Shown here: positions 35,915 through 43,474 of the stretch, in pieces
Layout: the number at the start of each line of letters is the position of its first letter
How positions within the stretch are numbered: position 1 is the first letter of the stretch
Assembly: GCA_038746745.1 (NCBI GenBank)
Contig: JBCDKJ010000003.1
Span: 1 to 64,000 of the forward strand
Direction: 5' to 3'
DNA from: JANQIO01 sp038746745
GTDB lineage: Bacteria > Pseudomonadota > Gammaproteobacteria > Pseudomonadales > Halieaceae
Length of the DNA stretch: 64,000 nt
The notes under the pieces: generated by a model
What the model saw: only the letters and a program-made list of their open reading frames with translations
Told to the model about the DNA's origin: nothing
Databases searched by the model: none
Translations under genes and position numbers: made by a program

Positions 35915-38587
35915 CTAAAAGTTATAGCCCAGGGCCACTCCATAGGTTCTGGGCTCGATCGCAAATACGTTGGTGAACAAGCCCGCCGACGGGTCCGACA
36001 GATACATGCCCACCAGGTGATTATCGTCAGCGATGTTTTTAACATAGGCGCGGGCGTACCAGGTCTGCTCAGAAGACATTAGTGTGATCTGGGCGTTCCA
36101 GACATCCCAGGAAGGGATACGATCTACCTCGCGGTTGAAGTTGCGAGCAAACATATCGTCCTGCCAGTAGTAATCAAGCCGGGTGCTCAGGGCGTGGTTG
36201 CCCGGCAGCGTAGCGCGGTACTCCACGCCCAGACTGATCGAGTACTCGGGCGAATTTTGCAGCGAGTTGCCATCCAGGCTCTGCAGAATACCGTCGGTGA
36301 TGGGGACGCCCGCACTGGAGAGGTCGGCGCAGTTATTAAACTGAGAGCGTCCGGCCTGTGCAAACTCCTCCGGTGTCACCAGCGCCACACAGTTAGAGCC
36401 ATTCATCACGTCTTTGATCAGGGTGACATCATTGCGACCGGCGGCGGGGTCGCGAGTGTCGATTGTGCTGAAGTCCTGAATCTCGGTTTTTAGATAAGAC
36501 AAGTTACTGTTGAACAACCAGTGTTCGTCGGGCGCCCACAGAAGCTCAGCTTCTACGCCATAGATTTCTGCGTCAGTGTTCTCATTAAAGGCGGTGCGGT
36601 TGACAATGCGCGCCACCTGCAGGTCCTGATAGTCGTAGAAGAAGGCACTGGCATTCGCTTGTAGCTTGCCGTCGAAGAAGCGGTTCTTGCTGCCTATCTC
36701 AAAGGCATCGACAAACTCGGGCTCAAAATCGGGCCGAGAGTTGGGAAACGCAATGGGATCAAAAGGTGGGTTAAAGCCACCGCCCTTGTAGCCCCGTGAA
36801 TAGGACGCATAGAGCAAATTGCTATCGGCAACGGCCCAGTCAATTACCGCGCGCCCGGTAAGCTCCTGCCAGCTATTGACTTCATCCCGGAAGGGAACCG
36901 GTACCGGCGAGTCCTCCCCCAGCGGTTGGAACAGACGCTCCCCTGTCTCTTCGTCTTCGTTCAACAACAGCTGGCGGTCTCGGATGCGTTTCTCATCATC
37001 GGTGTAGCGCAGTCCGACTGTCAGCTTGATGTCGTCATTGAAGTCGTAGTACAGCTCACCAAACACCGCTCGGGATTCAATTTCATAGGCGTCGGTATCA
37101 CTCAGGAAGTAAGGGGTCACCCAGCCAAAGCCGTCCAGCCCTGACAGGGCGGCAGGGACGATGGCACTTAAATAGTCAAATCCATTAGAGAAGACGGCGT
37201 ATTGATTGGACACGTCGGTTTCCATCCAAAACGCGCCGGCCAGCCAATTCCAGTGCCCGTCGTAGTCACTCGCTATCTGGAGCTCCAGTGTGAACTGCTC
37301 GGATTCCCCCACCGAGCGATCATAGGATTCCAGCGTACCCAGTCGATCTGCGATATTACCGCCGACAGAACCTGTACCACTGGGGGAGGGTCCCGAAATA
37401 GGGATTCGACCATCAAAGAACTGGGTGGCATAGGTTTCCGGGTAGAGTGTCTGCACCAGGGCTGGCACTTCGATCGGGTTGGCGCTGACACTCCACAGGA
37501 AGTCCATAGAAGAGTCGACAATGGTGTCCTGGTAGCCGCCAATAAAGCGCAGCCGGTGATTGTCCAGATCGTGGTCTATAGTCAGCGTAATCAGCGTTTC
37601 GTCGCTGTAGTACTCGGGTTCGAAATCCGTTTGTGTGGTGCGCAGATCATCCGGGTTCTCCGAACGGGCGTTGCTGCCAAAAGGAAATACACCCAGCGGC
37701 CCCAGCGCCTGATCAGAGGCCAGAATATTTGACAACTGGGAGGTCGGATTGGGCAGATCGAAATCCAGTCCATCGGGCAAGCAGCCCAGTAGGGCGCTGG
37801 GATCGTTCTGGCACATGGTTTTGGTCGACCGGCTGCGATTGCTGTCTTCCTCAAAGTAGGATGCCATCAGACTGACAGTGGTGGCATCTGTGGGTAACCA
37901 GGTGAAGCTCGCCCGCAGTGCGAATTGGTCGCGTCCATCGACGTCGTTGCCGGTAAACAGGTTTTCCGTGTAGCCGTCGCGCTCCAGGGACAGTCCCGCA
38001 AGTCGCAGCGCAAAGTCTTCGCCGATGGGCAAATTCACGTGCCCTACCAGCTTGGTGTGATCGTACTCGCCGTACTGAGCTTCTACATTGCCGAGCGTCA
38101 CTCCCACCTCTGCTGGCGCGGTGATCATATTTACCGTGCCGCCGGTGGCGTTGCGCCCGAACAGCGTTCCCTGCGGACCGCGCAGTACTTCCAGTGCCTG
38201 AATGTCGAAATATTCGGTCTCAAACAAACGCGGTGTGTTAATGGGCACATCGTTAATGTGAATGCCGACGCCTGCATCTGCGGACGCTGCCGTTAGCGTT
38301 GTGCCTATGCCGCGAATCTGAATGTTACTGGCGGTGAAATTATCTTTGGCAAAGGTCACGTTGGGCGCCGTAAAACGAATGTCAGCAAAGCCTACGATCT
38401 GCTTGGCAACAAGTGACTCAGCGTCAAAGGCGGTAATGGCAATGGGTACGTCCTGGGCCGATTCCAGTTTTTTCTGGGCGGTGACGATGACTTCCTCTAT
38501 CTGCGCGACAGCCGTAAAAGGTGCCACCACGGCAGCGCCACACAGTAGTGCTGCGCAAGCACAGGAAAGGCCTCTAGCGGTTTTCAT
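35915..38587 (-). CDS. TonB-dependent outer-membrane receptor
   Basis: An 890-residue receptor. Signal peptide (CACAALLCGAAVVAPFTAVAQ), TonB box IEEVIVTAQKK, plug domain (DVPIAITAFDAESL; IQIRGIGTTLTAAS; LEVLRGPQGTLFGRNATGGT), and a 22-strand barrel ending in aromatic YGVALGYNF. No STN signalling domain and no adjacent sigma/anti-sigma genes, unlike the two receptors at the end of the window. It resembles the large marine and sphingomonad group of receptors for organic nutrients rather than classical siderophore receptors. The ATG is embedded in a 22-23 bp repeat. The ligand is unknown. Confidence 0.92.
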   Translation of the reverse strand: MKTARGLSCACAALLCGAAVVAPFTAVAQIEEVIVTAQKKLESAQDVPIAITAFDAESLVAKQIVGFADIRFTAPNVTFAKDNFTASNIQIRGIGTTLTAASADAGVGIHINDVPINTPRLFETEYFDIQALEVLRGPQGTLFGRNATGGTVNMITAPAEVGVTLGNVEAQYGEYDHTKLVGHVNLPIGEDFALRLAGLSLERDGYTENLFTGNDVDGRDQFALRASFTWLPTDATTVSLMASYFEEDSNRSRSTKTMCQNDPSALLGCLPDGLDFDLPNPTSQLSNILASDQALGPLGVFPFGSNARSENPDDLRTTQTDFEPEYYSDETLITLTIDHDLDNHRLRFIGGYQDTIVDSSMDFLWSVSANPIEVPALVQTLYPETYATQFFDGRIPISGPSPSGTGSVGGNIADRLGTLESYDRSVGESEQFTLELQIASDYDGHWNWLAGAFWMETDVSNQYAVFSNGFDYLSAIVPAALSGLDGFGWVTPYFLSDTDAYEIESRAVFGELYYDFNDDIKLTVGLRYTDDEKRIRDRQLLLNEDEETGERLFQPLGEDSPVPVPFRDEVNSWQELTGRAVIDWAVADSNLLYASYSRGYKGGGFNPPFDPIAFPNSRPDFEPEFVDAFEIGSKNRFFDGKLQANASAFFYDYQDLQVARIVNRTAFNENTDAEIYGVEAELLWAPDEHWLFNSNLSYLKTEIQDFSTIDTRDPAAGRNDVTLIKDVMNGSNCVALVTPEEFAQAGRSQFNNCADLSSAGVPITDGILQSLDGNSLQNSPEYSISLGVEYRATLPGNHALSTRLDYYWQDDMFARNFNREVDRIPSWDVWNAQITLMSSEQTWYARAYVKNIADDNHLVGMYLSDPSAGLFTNVFAIEPRTYGVALGYNF

Positions 38588-38640
38588 AAAAGGCCCCTAG
38601 CGGTTTTGTTGAAAGCCACTAGCGGCGTTCATGACAGGCC
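38571..38640. repeat. Three-copy 22-23 bp imperfect repeat across the receptor start codon
   Basis: CTAGCGG recurs at 38574, 38597 and 38619 with similar flanks. Read on the minus strand, the unit AAAACCGCTAG(A/G)GGCCTTT is present once inside codons 2-8 of the TonB receptor and once as its ribosome-binding region, with a third, more diverged copy upstream. Spacing of 23 and 22 bases. Confidence 0.85.
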
Positions 38641-38804
38641 ATCGGGAGTGCTACTGGAACAGGATATTACGGCCGAGAAAGCCGCTGGCTCTCGCATACA
38701 GGACTCCATTCTTTATGCTTATTAGTCGGGACCCAGTAAGAAAACTAGCTTTTGTTCTTGGGAAAGTCCAGTGCACTCACGACGATGGGCGCTGTTCTCA
38801 GTTG

Positions 38805-39059
38805 CTAGCGCACGGCTTTGCCCAGCTTTCTGCATCGAAGTGCACGAAACTCCTGCTCGTGCTGGCTGCGGGCCCGCTTCCAGACCTCCATGTCCTCTGC
38901 GGAACCGCCATTGCGGCGCAGTTCCGAATATTTGTTGATGTTTTCGCGGATCGCCAGGCACTGTTCAAGGTCGGGCTTTTTAGCGTGGCCGGGTATTGAA
39001 AATGTAGTGAGCGCTGTAAAAGCAATGACGAGCAATGCAAGCAATAAACGAGGGTTCAT
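38805..39059 (-). CDS. Small secreted two-cysteine protein, unknown function
   Basis: An 84-residue protein with a clear signal peptide (LLLALLVIAFTALTTFSIPGHA). The mature part is highly charged and helical with one cysteine near each end (LEQCLAIRE, ALRCRKLG), which could form one disulfide. A GGAGG sits eight bases before the ATG, so translation is well supported. I do not recognise a named family. It lies between the TonB receptor and coq7 with its own intergenic space on both sides. Confidence 0.72.
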   Translation of the reverse strand: MNPRLLLALLVIAFTALTTFSIPGHAKKPDLEQCLAIRENINKYSELRRNGGSAEDMEVWKRARSQHEQEFRALRCRKLGKAVR

Positions 39060-39243
39060 AGATCAGTCCTCCGTGACGATCTGATGTGATTAAGGCGCTG
39101 GTGTGAACAACGCGCGGCCGTATCAGTGTGAGGTGCCGGGGTCGCCTATCCAAGTGGCAAAAGGCATCAGAAGTGGGCGAGTGGTTTAACCAGCCCGATA
39201 CTCATGCGTTAGAAACAAGTGTGGCTTGTTGAGACTGCTCGGA

Positions 39244-39801
39244 TCAGATGCGTCGTGCGGCGACAACCGCCAGCCGGCTGCCTTCGCCGACGATTCGGCA
39301 CCACTGGCTCGCCAGAAAGCCTGGCGGTTGAGCAGATTCGCGGGTGGCAGCATCTTCGCGATGGTGGTCTTCATCGCGCTGAAAGCGACGCAGCACTGCG
39401 CGTATTTCCTTGTACTCCTGACGGTCGAGCAGGTAGTCGATCTGGTCCTGATAGTGCTCTACAACGAAGGTTTCGACCGCGGCAATAGTTAGAAACACTC
39501 CGCGCTGACCTCCGAGTGTTGACAGGGCGCCCAGCATCCAGCCCGATAGACGCCATAGCGGCAGCAAGCGACTTTGAAGCTGAGGTGGCAGCCAGTTTTC
39601 GAAGAACGCTAGATGCTCCTGCTCCGTTTCCAGGTGTTCCATAGCGAACTGACGAATGTCAGGGTTGCGCGATAGTGCCAGAATGCCCCGGTAGATGTAG
39701 ACCGCGCCGGTTTCCCCGGCGTGATCGGAGCGCAAGTCGGCTTGCAGGCGCTTGTCGAGCGTTTCTGCCAGCGGCATGTCTAGAGTAATGGGAGCATTCA
39801 T
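39244..39801 (-). CDS. coq7: COQ7-type demethoxyubiquinone hydroxylase
   Basis: A 185-residue di-iron membrane-associated hydroxylase that adds the C6 oxygen late in ubiquinone synthesis. Iron ligands are visible in SDHAGETGAVYIYRG, EHLETEQEHLAFFE and AVETFVVEHY plus DEDHHRED, the two E...ExxH sets of the COQ7/Clk-1 family. ATG 39801 (MNAPITLD) is chosen over the frame start at 39819, since it better fits the family N-terminus; no strong ribosome site is seen for either. Some gammaproteobacteria use Coq7 instead of UbiF for this step, which fits. Confidence 0.93.
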   Translation of the reverse strand: MNAPITLDMPLAETLDKRLQADLRSDHAGETGAVYIYRGILALSRNPDIRQFAMEHLETEQEHLAFFENWLPPQLQSRLLPLWRLSGWMLGALSTLGGQRGVFLTIAAVETFVVEHYQDQIDYLLDRQEYKEIRAVLRRFQRDEDHHREDAATRESAQPPGFLASQWCRIVGEGSRLAVVAARRI

Positions 39802-39922
39802 ATTCTGACTTACGCACAACAGCGGTCTACGGACCCGGAGTGTCTCGGATTTGTGGGGCTTGTAGACGCTCCATGGGCGGCTCCAATGCCAGATTTAGAT
39901 CGCAATTTTCACTCATATTTCA

Positions 39923-39950
39923 TTGACCCCTTTCAAGGCTCCCATATACT
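39923..39950 (+). promoter_or_regulatory. Sigma70-like promoter for the cold-shock gene
   Basis: TTGACC and TATACT are separated by 16 bases, a good match to -35 and -10 elements. It would start transcription near 39957, about 255 bases before the cold-shock ATG. It is the best match in the region. Confidence 0.6.
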
Positions 39951-40044
39951 GATGGTGCGTGAAGGCAGTAACGATTGTTATGTATCCGTGTCGATGTGCT
40001 TCTCTGGTTGTCGTCCTGTTTGTCATAAGTAATCGCAGTGCTTG

Positions 40045-40077
40045 AGCGGTCGCGAGCGACCCGCTTCGTTCGTTTTT
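40045..40077 (+). promoter_or_regulatory. Attenuator-like hairpin in the cold-shock leader
   Basis: AGCGGTCGC pairs with GCGACCCGCT across a two-base loop with one bulged C (the loop may open further); the stem is followed by TCGTTCGTTTTT. It has the shape of an intrinsic terminator but lies upstream of the gene, so it could act as a conditional terminator in the leader. Confidence 0.42.
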
Positions 40078-40098
40078 GTTAAGGTGTTGAAAGCCCCG

Positions 40099-40130
40099 GC
40101 GGTGCGCCTTGTGAGCGGTGCGCCTTGTGA
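40099..40130. repeat. Perfect 16-bp tandem duplication in the cold-shock leader
   Basis: GCGGTGCGCCTTGTGA occurs twice head to tail with no mismatch, about 85 bases before the start codon. It probably arose by recent slippage and would change leader folding. Confidence 0.95.
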
Positions 40131-40213
40131 ATAGTCAGAAGGACACGCACAGCGTTAATCGACGAGGGTTAGTAACAAGAATGCTGCAATGGCAGCAAAT
40201 ATAGGAAGTAAGC

Positions 40214-40420
40214 ATGTCCACGGTAAAAGGCACGGTTAAGTGGTTCAACGAGACCAAAGGCTTCGGTTTCATACAGCAGGAATCTGGTCCCGATGTGTTT
40301 GTCCACTTCAGTGCAATTCAGGGGTCCGGTTTCCGGACACTGGCCGAAGGCCAGGAAGTCGAGTTTAACGTCACAGAGGGCAAAAAAGGCCCCCAGGCGG
40401 AAAACGTCACCCCCCTGTGA
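40214..40420 (+). CDS. Cold-shock domain protein (CspA family)
   Basis: A 68-residue single cold-shock domain that binds single-stranded RNA and DNA. RNP1 is KGFGFIQQ and RNP2 is VFVHFSAI, preceded by GTVKWFNETKG. Length and sequence are typical of gammaproteobacterial Csp proteins. AGGAAG lies just upstream of the ATG. The long leader suggests post-transcriptional control as in E. coli cspA; whether this copy is cold-induced cannot be told from sequence. Confidence 0.96.
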   Translation: MSTVKGTVKWFNETKGFGFIQQESGPDVFVHFSAIQGSGFRTLAEGQEVEFNVTEGKKGPQAENVTPL

Positions 40421-40739
40421 GATCGCGTTAATCACGATTTCCTGAGCGTAAACAGTCCACAGCCTCGGCGGTAGTCCTCGGCCGCGAGGCAGACAAATCA
40501 ACAGCGGGACTGTTGCAGTATCCAAACGAGGCACGTTGAACCAACGAGTGGCAGGGTGATGTTTGCCTGACACTCGTCACGGCGTTTCATTGTCTTAAAA
40601 ACACAGGTCTTAAAAACAAAGGTCTGTAAAACAAAAATCTGCAGAGGTTGAGACTGGCGAATCTGGCTCTGGACGATCTGACCACGTTTGTAAAGCCAGG
40701 TTCGTAACTAAAGCCCCATTTTCCTGAAACAAGCCCTGA
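40421..40739. other. Intergenic region downstream of the cold-shock gene
   Basis: About 320 bases between the convergent cold-shock and OsmC genes. I see no credible gene. It holds a G+C-rich inverted repeat near 40465-40489 (GCCTCG...CGAGGC) without a T run and a three-copy 15-bp repeat at 40592-40636. Confidence 0.6.
40592..40636. repeat. Three-copy 15-bp imperfect tandem repeat
   Basis: Units GTCTTAAAAACACAG, GTCTTAAAAACAAAG and GTCTGTAAAACAAAA lie head to tail. They are A-rich compared with the surroundings and noncoding in any plausible frame. Confidence 0.9.
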
Positions 40740-41171
40740 CTATCCGCTCACCGTAGCCGACATTTCTGTGTCCGCTCGCAAAGAGTTTGTGATGAAGCAG
40801 GTTTGCTTCGCCTTACCGAGCAGGCGTTCTGCTTTATCAGCTGCGCTGGCATCGGCCAGGGTGAGATTGACGTTGAGGCTAAAGCCGGTGAATTGTATGG
40901 CTCTGTCCTGCTGATCCAGTGTGCCGCCGGCATCCACGCTGATACTGCTCCACTCTAACTTAGAGGCCGCAGCAATGGCCTTGAAGGACAAGATAAAACA
41001 GCTGGCAATGGCTGCTACCTGCAGGTCTTCCGGCGAGGAGATATCGCCCGGGCCTCCAAACGCGGTCGGTGGCGCAACCTGAAGGGCAGGTTGTCCAGGG
41101 CATTGAGCAGTGACGTGAGCGGTGGCTGTGGCGGTGGCCGTGGCGGTGTAGTCGTGGGGCAAACCCTGCAT
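40740..41171 (-). CDS. OsmC-family peroxiredoxin-like protein
   Basis: A 143-residue protein of the OsmC/Ohr family, which reduces organic hydroperoxides with two cysteines. The first is in AAIASCFILSFKAIAA and the second in GKAKQTCFITNSL, at the expected spacing. SSPEDLQVAAIASC matches the family helix. The N-terminal strand carries an unusual Thr-Ala run encoded by a 6-bp repeat. AGGAG lies seven bases before the ATG. It stands alone between the cold-shock and cupin genes; the regulator is not evident. Confidence 0.87.
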   Translation of the reverse strand: MQGLPHDYTATATATATAHVTAQCPGQPALQVAPPTAFGGPGDISSPEDLQVAAIASCFILSFKAIAAASKLEWSSISVDAGGTLDQQDRAIQFTGFSLNVNLTLADASAADKAERLLGKAKQTCFITNSLRADTEMSATVSG

Positions 41172-41288
41172 GGCGATTCTCCTGTATTTTTAGCCGGTGT
41201 TATGGCAAGTGTTATAGGCTGACAGTCTGTTCAGTGTTAACGAACACGCGTGCGGTGCTCCGCACGTTAGCGACCGGAGCGGAGGCTA

Positions 41289-42011
41289 TCATCCCGGTCG
41301 CAGATAGGCGAAGCCGCCTTCCTTGATGTATAGCGTCACGTCGGCATCCTGCGCGATGTGTTGTTGGCTGCCCGGCGGCAAACGCAGCCAGCTACCCGGC
41401 GCGTAACTGTCGTTTTCGTCGTCGAAGTGACCTGCAATGACGAAGATTTCGACGCCATCCTGCCAGTTCATCGCCAAATCTGATGCCAGGCTCTGCCAGC
41501 GCTCCAAGCGCATTCGGTCTGCGAATCCCGACTGATGGTAGAGCGGCTTCTGCGCCCGCCCCGCAAACGGTGTCGGTTCCCAGCTCAGGTTGTCGGTTTG
41601 CACCTGTAGCTGTTGTCGCTCGGTGCCAGGGTATTGACGCAGCTTTACAAACAGCACGCAGCCCTCGCGGGAAAACGGACTATGGGCAAAGCCCTCAGGG
41701 TTAAGCAGGTAGCTGCCCGCTGGCCAGTCGCCATGTTCATCAGAAAACACCCCGTCCAGTACCAGAATCTCCTCGCCCTCCGGATGTTCGTGGCGAGGGA
41801 ATTGGGACTTGGCCTGATACTGCACCACAGAAGTGACCTGTCCGGACTCTGCTGGGCCTACCCGGTGCACGCGTTTCCTTAGCACGCTGCCGGAGGGGCT
41901 CGCCGTCCAATTCATACCTGCCGTGGCGACCCTGGCGGGACGTGTCAGCTCGCCATTGAGCGGGGCATCGGGGTTGATACTATTTCCAGTGTTAGGCATG
42001 GCGGTATCCAT
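41289..42011 (-). CDS. ChrR-like double-cupin protein
   Basis: About 240 residues with two cupin modules. The first shows FPRHEHPEGEEILVLDGVF with EHGDWPAGSYLLNPEGFAHSPF, the metal-binding cupin motifs 1 and 2. The second shows DGVEIFVIAGHFDDE with YAPGSWLRLPPGSQQH. This resembles the C-terminal cupin of the ChrR anti-sigma family and related stand-alone cupins; no sigma factor partner adjoins it. The start could be ATG 42011 or 41999; neither has a strong ribosome site, and the frame also extends to a TTG at 42029. Divergent from the DUF481 gene. Confidence 0.75.
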   Translation of the reverse strand: MDTAMPNTGNSINPDAPLNGELTRPARVATAGMNWTASPSGSVLRKRVHRVGPAESGQVTSVVQYQAKSQFPRHEHPEGEEILVLDGVFSDEHGDWPAGSYLLNPEGFAHSPFSREGCVLFVKLRQYPGTERQQLQVQTDNLSWEPTPFAGRAQKPLYHQSGFADRMRLERWQSLASDLAMNWQDGVEIFVIAGHFDDENDSYAPGSWLRLPPGSQQHIAQDADVTLYIKEGGFAYLRPG

Positions 42012-42062
42012 CAACGAGGCAGCAGGCAAATGTATAGCAGATTACTGGATAAGGGCGTTGGC

Positions 42063-43115
42063 ATGGGCATGCGATGGGAACTTCTGAGGTGCATAGCTGC
42101 TGGCATTTTGCTGCCGTTTCTATGCCTGATTTTGCTGGCGTCGCCGGCGGATGCAAGGCCCAAAACCGATAAGGTGGTGCTGGCGAATGGCGATGTGCTG
42201 ACGGGTGAGATCAAGGGTCTTCAAAATGGCTACCTCAGTTATGGCACTGACAGCATGGGCACAGTCTCCATTGAGTGGGATGGTGTCGTAGCACTGGACA
42301 GCCGATTTTTCTTTCGCATCCGAACCAATGGCGGCCAGCGTTACTTCGGTGCACTCAGTCCCTCTCAGTCGCCTGGACATGTGATTTTAGCCCATGCGGA
42401 CGGGCAGGAAGATCTACCCGTGCGAGCGTTACTATCTATTACGCCTATCGAATCTACGCTGCGCGAGCGTCTGGATACCGTGGTCTCAGCAGGCTACTCC
42501 GACATAAAGGCCAGCGATAGCCGAACCACCGAGCTTGGGTTAAATCTGTCCTACCTGGGTGAATACAGTGAGAACAATCTACGCGCTAGACTCGTTGTCA
42601 GCGAGGCGGGAGATGAAATCAATGAGAGTAATCGCATCGATTTGACCCGCCGTCGCCTGTGGGAAAATCCCCAGTACTTCAACTATTACGGCAGCGCCTG
42701 GGAGCGCAATGACCAGCTCGGCGTGGAAAACCGGCTGGGCGTTGGCTACGGCATTGGACGCAGAGTTCTGGATAGCGCACGCAAGCGGCTTAACATTACC
42801 GGTGGCCTGCAGGTAGTGGCGGAGGAAGACTCTCTGGGTGAGAACCGTGAAAGCCTGGAAGGCCTGCTGGTGCTCGAGTATCGCGCCTGGAAATTTTCAT
42901 CGCCTGAAATCGATCTGGTGAGTAACCTAAACCTGTACCCGGGCATCACAGAGAGCGGTCGGGTGCGCGCGGACGGCAATATCACGCTGAGCTGGGAAAT
43001 CACCTCTGATCTGGACTTACAACTCTCTGCCTTCGGCAGCTATGACAACGAGACCAGCAACGAGGGTGATGCCTTCGACTACGGCATCACTAAGGGAATC
43101 GCCTGGGAGCTATGA
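42063..43115 (+). CDS. DUF481 outer-membrane protein
   Basis: About 350 residues. A signal peptide (CIAAGILLPFLCLILLASPADA) is followed by a small SH3-like strand region (DKVVLANGDVLTGEIKGL; EWDGVVAL) and then a DUF481-type beta barrel of the salt-induced outer-membrane kind, ending in YGITKGIAWEL. The frame opens at ATG 42030; ATG 42063 has AAGGG seven bases upstream and a compact signal peptide, so I prefer it, though both are possible. Family function is unknown. Confidence 0.82.
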   Translation: MGMRWELLRCIAAGILLPFLCLILLASPADARPKTDKVVLANGDVLTGEIKGLQNGYLSYGTDSMGTVSIEWDGVVALDSRFFFRIRTNGGQRYFGALSPSQSPGHVILAHADGQEDLPVRALLSITPIESTLRERLDTVVSAGYSDIKASDSRTTELGLNLSYLGEYSENNLRARLVVSEAGDEINESNRIDLTRRRLWENPQYFNYYGSAWERNDQLGVENRLGVGYGIGRRVLDSARKRLNITGGLQVVAEEDSLGENRESLEGLLVLEYRAWKFSSPEIDLVSNLNLYPGITESGRVRADGNITLSWEITSDLDLQLSAFGSYDNETSNEGDAFDYGITKGIAWEL

Positions 43116-43218
43116 GCGCTGCTCGATTGCCAGGTGTGAGCGCTGCGTCGATTCGCAAAATGACGGCCACTGCGCTATCCTACGCGGCCGTTTAGAAACT
43201 ACGCGATAAGACTGAAAC

Positions 43219-43395
43219 ATGGCATCTAGCAAAAAACGCGCGCCGTCGGCTCCAGCGGAAACGAGCGCCTCCATCGCCGAGCAAACCGCAGAATTTCTTA
43301 AGTCTGGCGGCAAAATCGAGACCGTCCCGAGGGGTGTCAGCGGTCAGACAAGCCTCGCCGCACGCAAGCACATCACGATTAGCACCAAGGCCTAA
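43219..43395 (+). CDS. 58-residue conserved-looking small protein
   Basis: A short ATG-initiated frame in the gap between the DUF481 and dehydrogenase genes. The N-terminal third is Lys/Ala/Ser/Pro-rich and disordered-looking; the C-terminal half reads AEFLKSGGKIETVPRGVSGQ, an FLxxGGxIxxxPxGxSG pattern that I associate with small gammaproteobacterial proteins, with some likeness to the FLxxGG segment of the RNA-polymerase-binding protein SutA. That likeness is weak and the role is unknown. No other gene competes for this space. Confidence 0.62.
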   Translation: MASSKKRAPSAPAETSASIAEQTAEFLKSGGKIETVPRGVSGQTSLAARKHITISTKA

Positions 43396-43474
43396 ATTCG
43401 CGCGTTAACTGCGGAACGCCCAGGTCTGTGGCATAAGCTTAGCGGCCTGAATCCCGCCGTCAGGACGATCGGCC

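Larger units (their letters stand above)
39802..40213 (+). promoter_or_regulatory. Long intergenic region with promoter and structured leader of the cold-shock gene
   Basis: About 410 bases without a protein gene. It contains a sigma70-like promoter at 39923-39950, giving a predicted transcript leader of about 250 nt, a G+C-rich hairpin with a T run at 40045-40077, and a perfect 16-bp tandem duplication at 40099-40130. Long leaders that refold with temperature are known for cspA-type genes; the features here are read directly, their function is inference. Confidence 0.6.

Noticed and set aside
36194..37732. Several open frames on the plus strand opposite the TonB receptor
   Set aside because: They run through the receptor coding sequence, lack motifs and have no supporting start context.
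39060..39243. tRNA or small RNA in the gap between the small secreted protein and coq7
   Set aside because: No cloverleaf or conserved tRNA sequence elements were seen on either strand, and no hairpin with a T run marks a small RNA end.
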